A stretch of DNA of 5,764 nt from DASXTS01 sp036505275. Lineage in GTDB: Bacteria; Actinomycetota; Actinomycetes; Mycobacteriales; Pseudonocardiaceae. Both the position numbers and the translations under genes were made by a program. Location of the stretch: assembly GCA_036505275.1 (NCBI GenBank), contig DASXTS010000511.1, positions 1-5,764 of the forward strand, read 5' to 3'. Shown one piece after another: positions 5,433 through 5,764 of the stretch (the stretch's first letter is position 1; each line of letters opens with the position of its first letter). The notes under the pieces were generated by a model. The model saw only the letters and a program-made list of their open reading frames with translations, had not been told where the DNA came from and ran no database searches.

Positions 5433-5764
5433 TCAGTTGCGTTCAGCTGTGGTGCTCACGACCTCGTTCGTTTGCGGGCAGTTCTGGGCCTTGGCCGCGT
5501 CCGTGGGTCTGCCGGCTATTGTCATTGTGATCAGGATTGTCGCCGGCCGTCGCAGTCCTGGTGGGCCGTCGTCGGGACCCGGATCCAACCGATAGACAAG
5601 GGTGGTTTCGTAGCCGTCGGCGACCACGACGCGCGTGGGATCGGCCGCGGCCACGCAGGGGCTGCGATATTGTTCACCGCCATGGTAGACGCCATTCGAG
5701 TCGGGTGTGAGAACCACCGGGCCAAAGTTTTGACCTTCGATATCGAGCGCTCGCGCCTGATACC
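5433..5764 (-). CDS. C-terminal part of an unrecognised protein, running off the window
   Basis: The frame is open from the window edge to a TGA at 5435-5433, giving about 110 residues of a protein whose N-terminus lies outside. It begins YQARALDIEGQNFGPVVLT and continues with a likely beta-rich segment (SPCVAAADPTRVVVADGYET, then TLVYRLDPG), then a hydrophobic strand ATILITMTIAG and a polar tail with a second cysteine (QNCPQTNEVV). Two cysteines in a beta-rich, helix-poor, non-membrane sequence would suit an exported domain with a disulfide, but this is a guess. An internal GTG at 5717 could make a 94-residue protein but has no ribosome-binding site, so a longer gene is more likely. GC content falls to about 57% over 5661-5760, and rare codons such as ATA, AGA, ACA and TTG appear, unlike nadE. 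I do not recognise the family. It runs in the same direction as nadE. Confidence 0.6.
   Translation of the reverse strand, partial: YQARALDIEGQNFGPVVLTPDSNGVYHGGEQYRSPCVAAADPTRVVVADGYETTLVYRLDPGPDDGPPGLRRPATILITMTIAGRPTDAAKAQNCPQTNEVVSTTAERN

Noticed and set aside
5411..5437. Possible nadE promoter and operator (CTGACG at 5437-5432 with a weak -10; palindrome AGGTGACCT)
   Set aside because: Spacing is 19-20 bp with a poor -10, and a 9-bp palindrome is expected by chance.
5362..5595. Plus-strand 77-codon frame with a hydrophobic stretch (possible small membrane protein)
   Set aside because: The frame starts inside nadE antisense, has no ribosome-binding site, and the hydrophobic run is the antisense of the ATILITMTIAG strand of the minus-strand partial gene.
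1..5764. tRNA, rRNA, CRISPR array, insertion sequence, attachment site or prophage gene
   Set aside because: No clover-leaf with CCA-proximal arms, regularly spaced repeats, transposase, integrase or long terminal inverted repeats were seen on either strand.

Overview
This 5.8 kb window comes from a high-GC actinobacterium. The lineage evidence is GTG starts, strong purine-rich ribosome-binding sites, G/C-ending codons and proteins with actinobacterial variants of their families (PanB with GDSAANVVYGYD, a VOC protein starting MACRMTELVLDC, a DUF664-type DinB protein). A member of the Pseudonocardiales is a reasonable guess but cannot be proved from this sequence. Such bacteria normally use mycothiol rather than glutathione, which matters for three of the genes here.

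Layout. (1) Positions 32-1710, plus strand: a BtuF-like metal/cobalamin-binding-fold protein without a signal peptide, followed 5 bp later by a glutathionyl-hydroquinone-reductase-type (ECM4/YqjG) thiol transferase. (2) Positions 1717-2571, minus strand: panB, first committed step of pantothenate/CoA synthesis, convergent with the transferase. A 16-bp tandem duplication spans their junction. (3) Positions 2572-2737: a divergent intergenic region with a hairpin in the panB leader. (4) Positions 2738-3615, plus strand: a translationally coupled pair, a VOC/glyoxalase-like protein and a DinB/DUF664 four-helix protein, sharing a GTGA overlap. (5) Positions 3602-5368, minus strand: nadE, glutamine-dependent NAD+ synthetase, whose 3' end overlaps the DinB gene by 14 bp tail to tail. 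(6) Positions 5433-5764, minus strand: the C-terminal part of an unrecognised protein running off the window, with lower GC and rarer codons than its neighbours.

How they fit together. panB and nadE are housekeeping cofactor genes (CoA and NAD) on the same strand. The plus-strand VOC-DinB pair lies between them. Three protein folds known to host thiol-dependent chemistry (thioredoxin/GST fold, VOC, DinB) occur within about 2.9 kb, which may reflect a small mycothiol-linked detoxification group; this is inference. No RNA gene, CRISPR array, insertion sequence, integrase or attachment site was seen. Most of the window looks like ordinary chromosomal core. The most notable details are the duplicated convergent gene ends with a TTA codon, the VOC-DinB unit, and the compositional change at the right edge.
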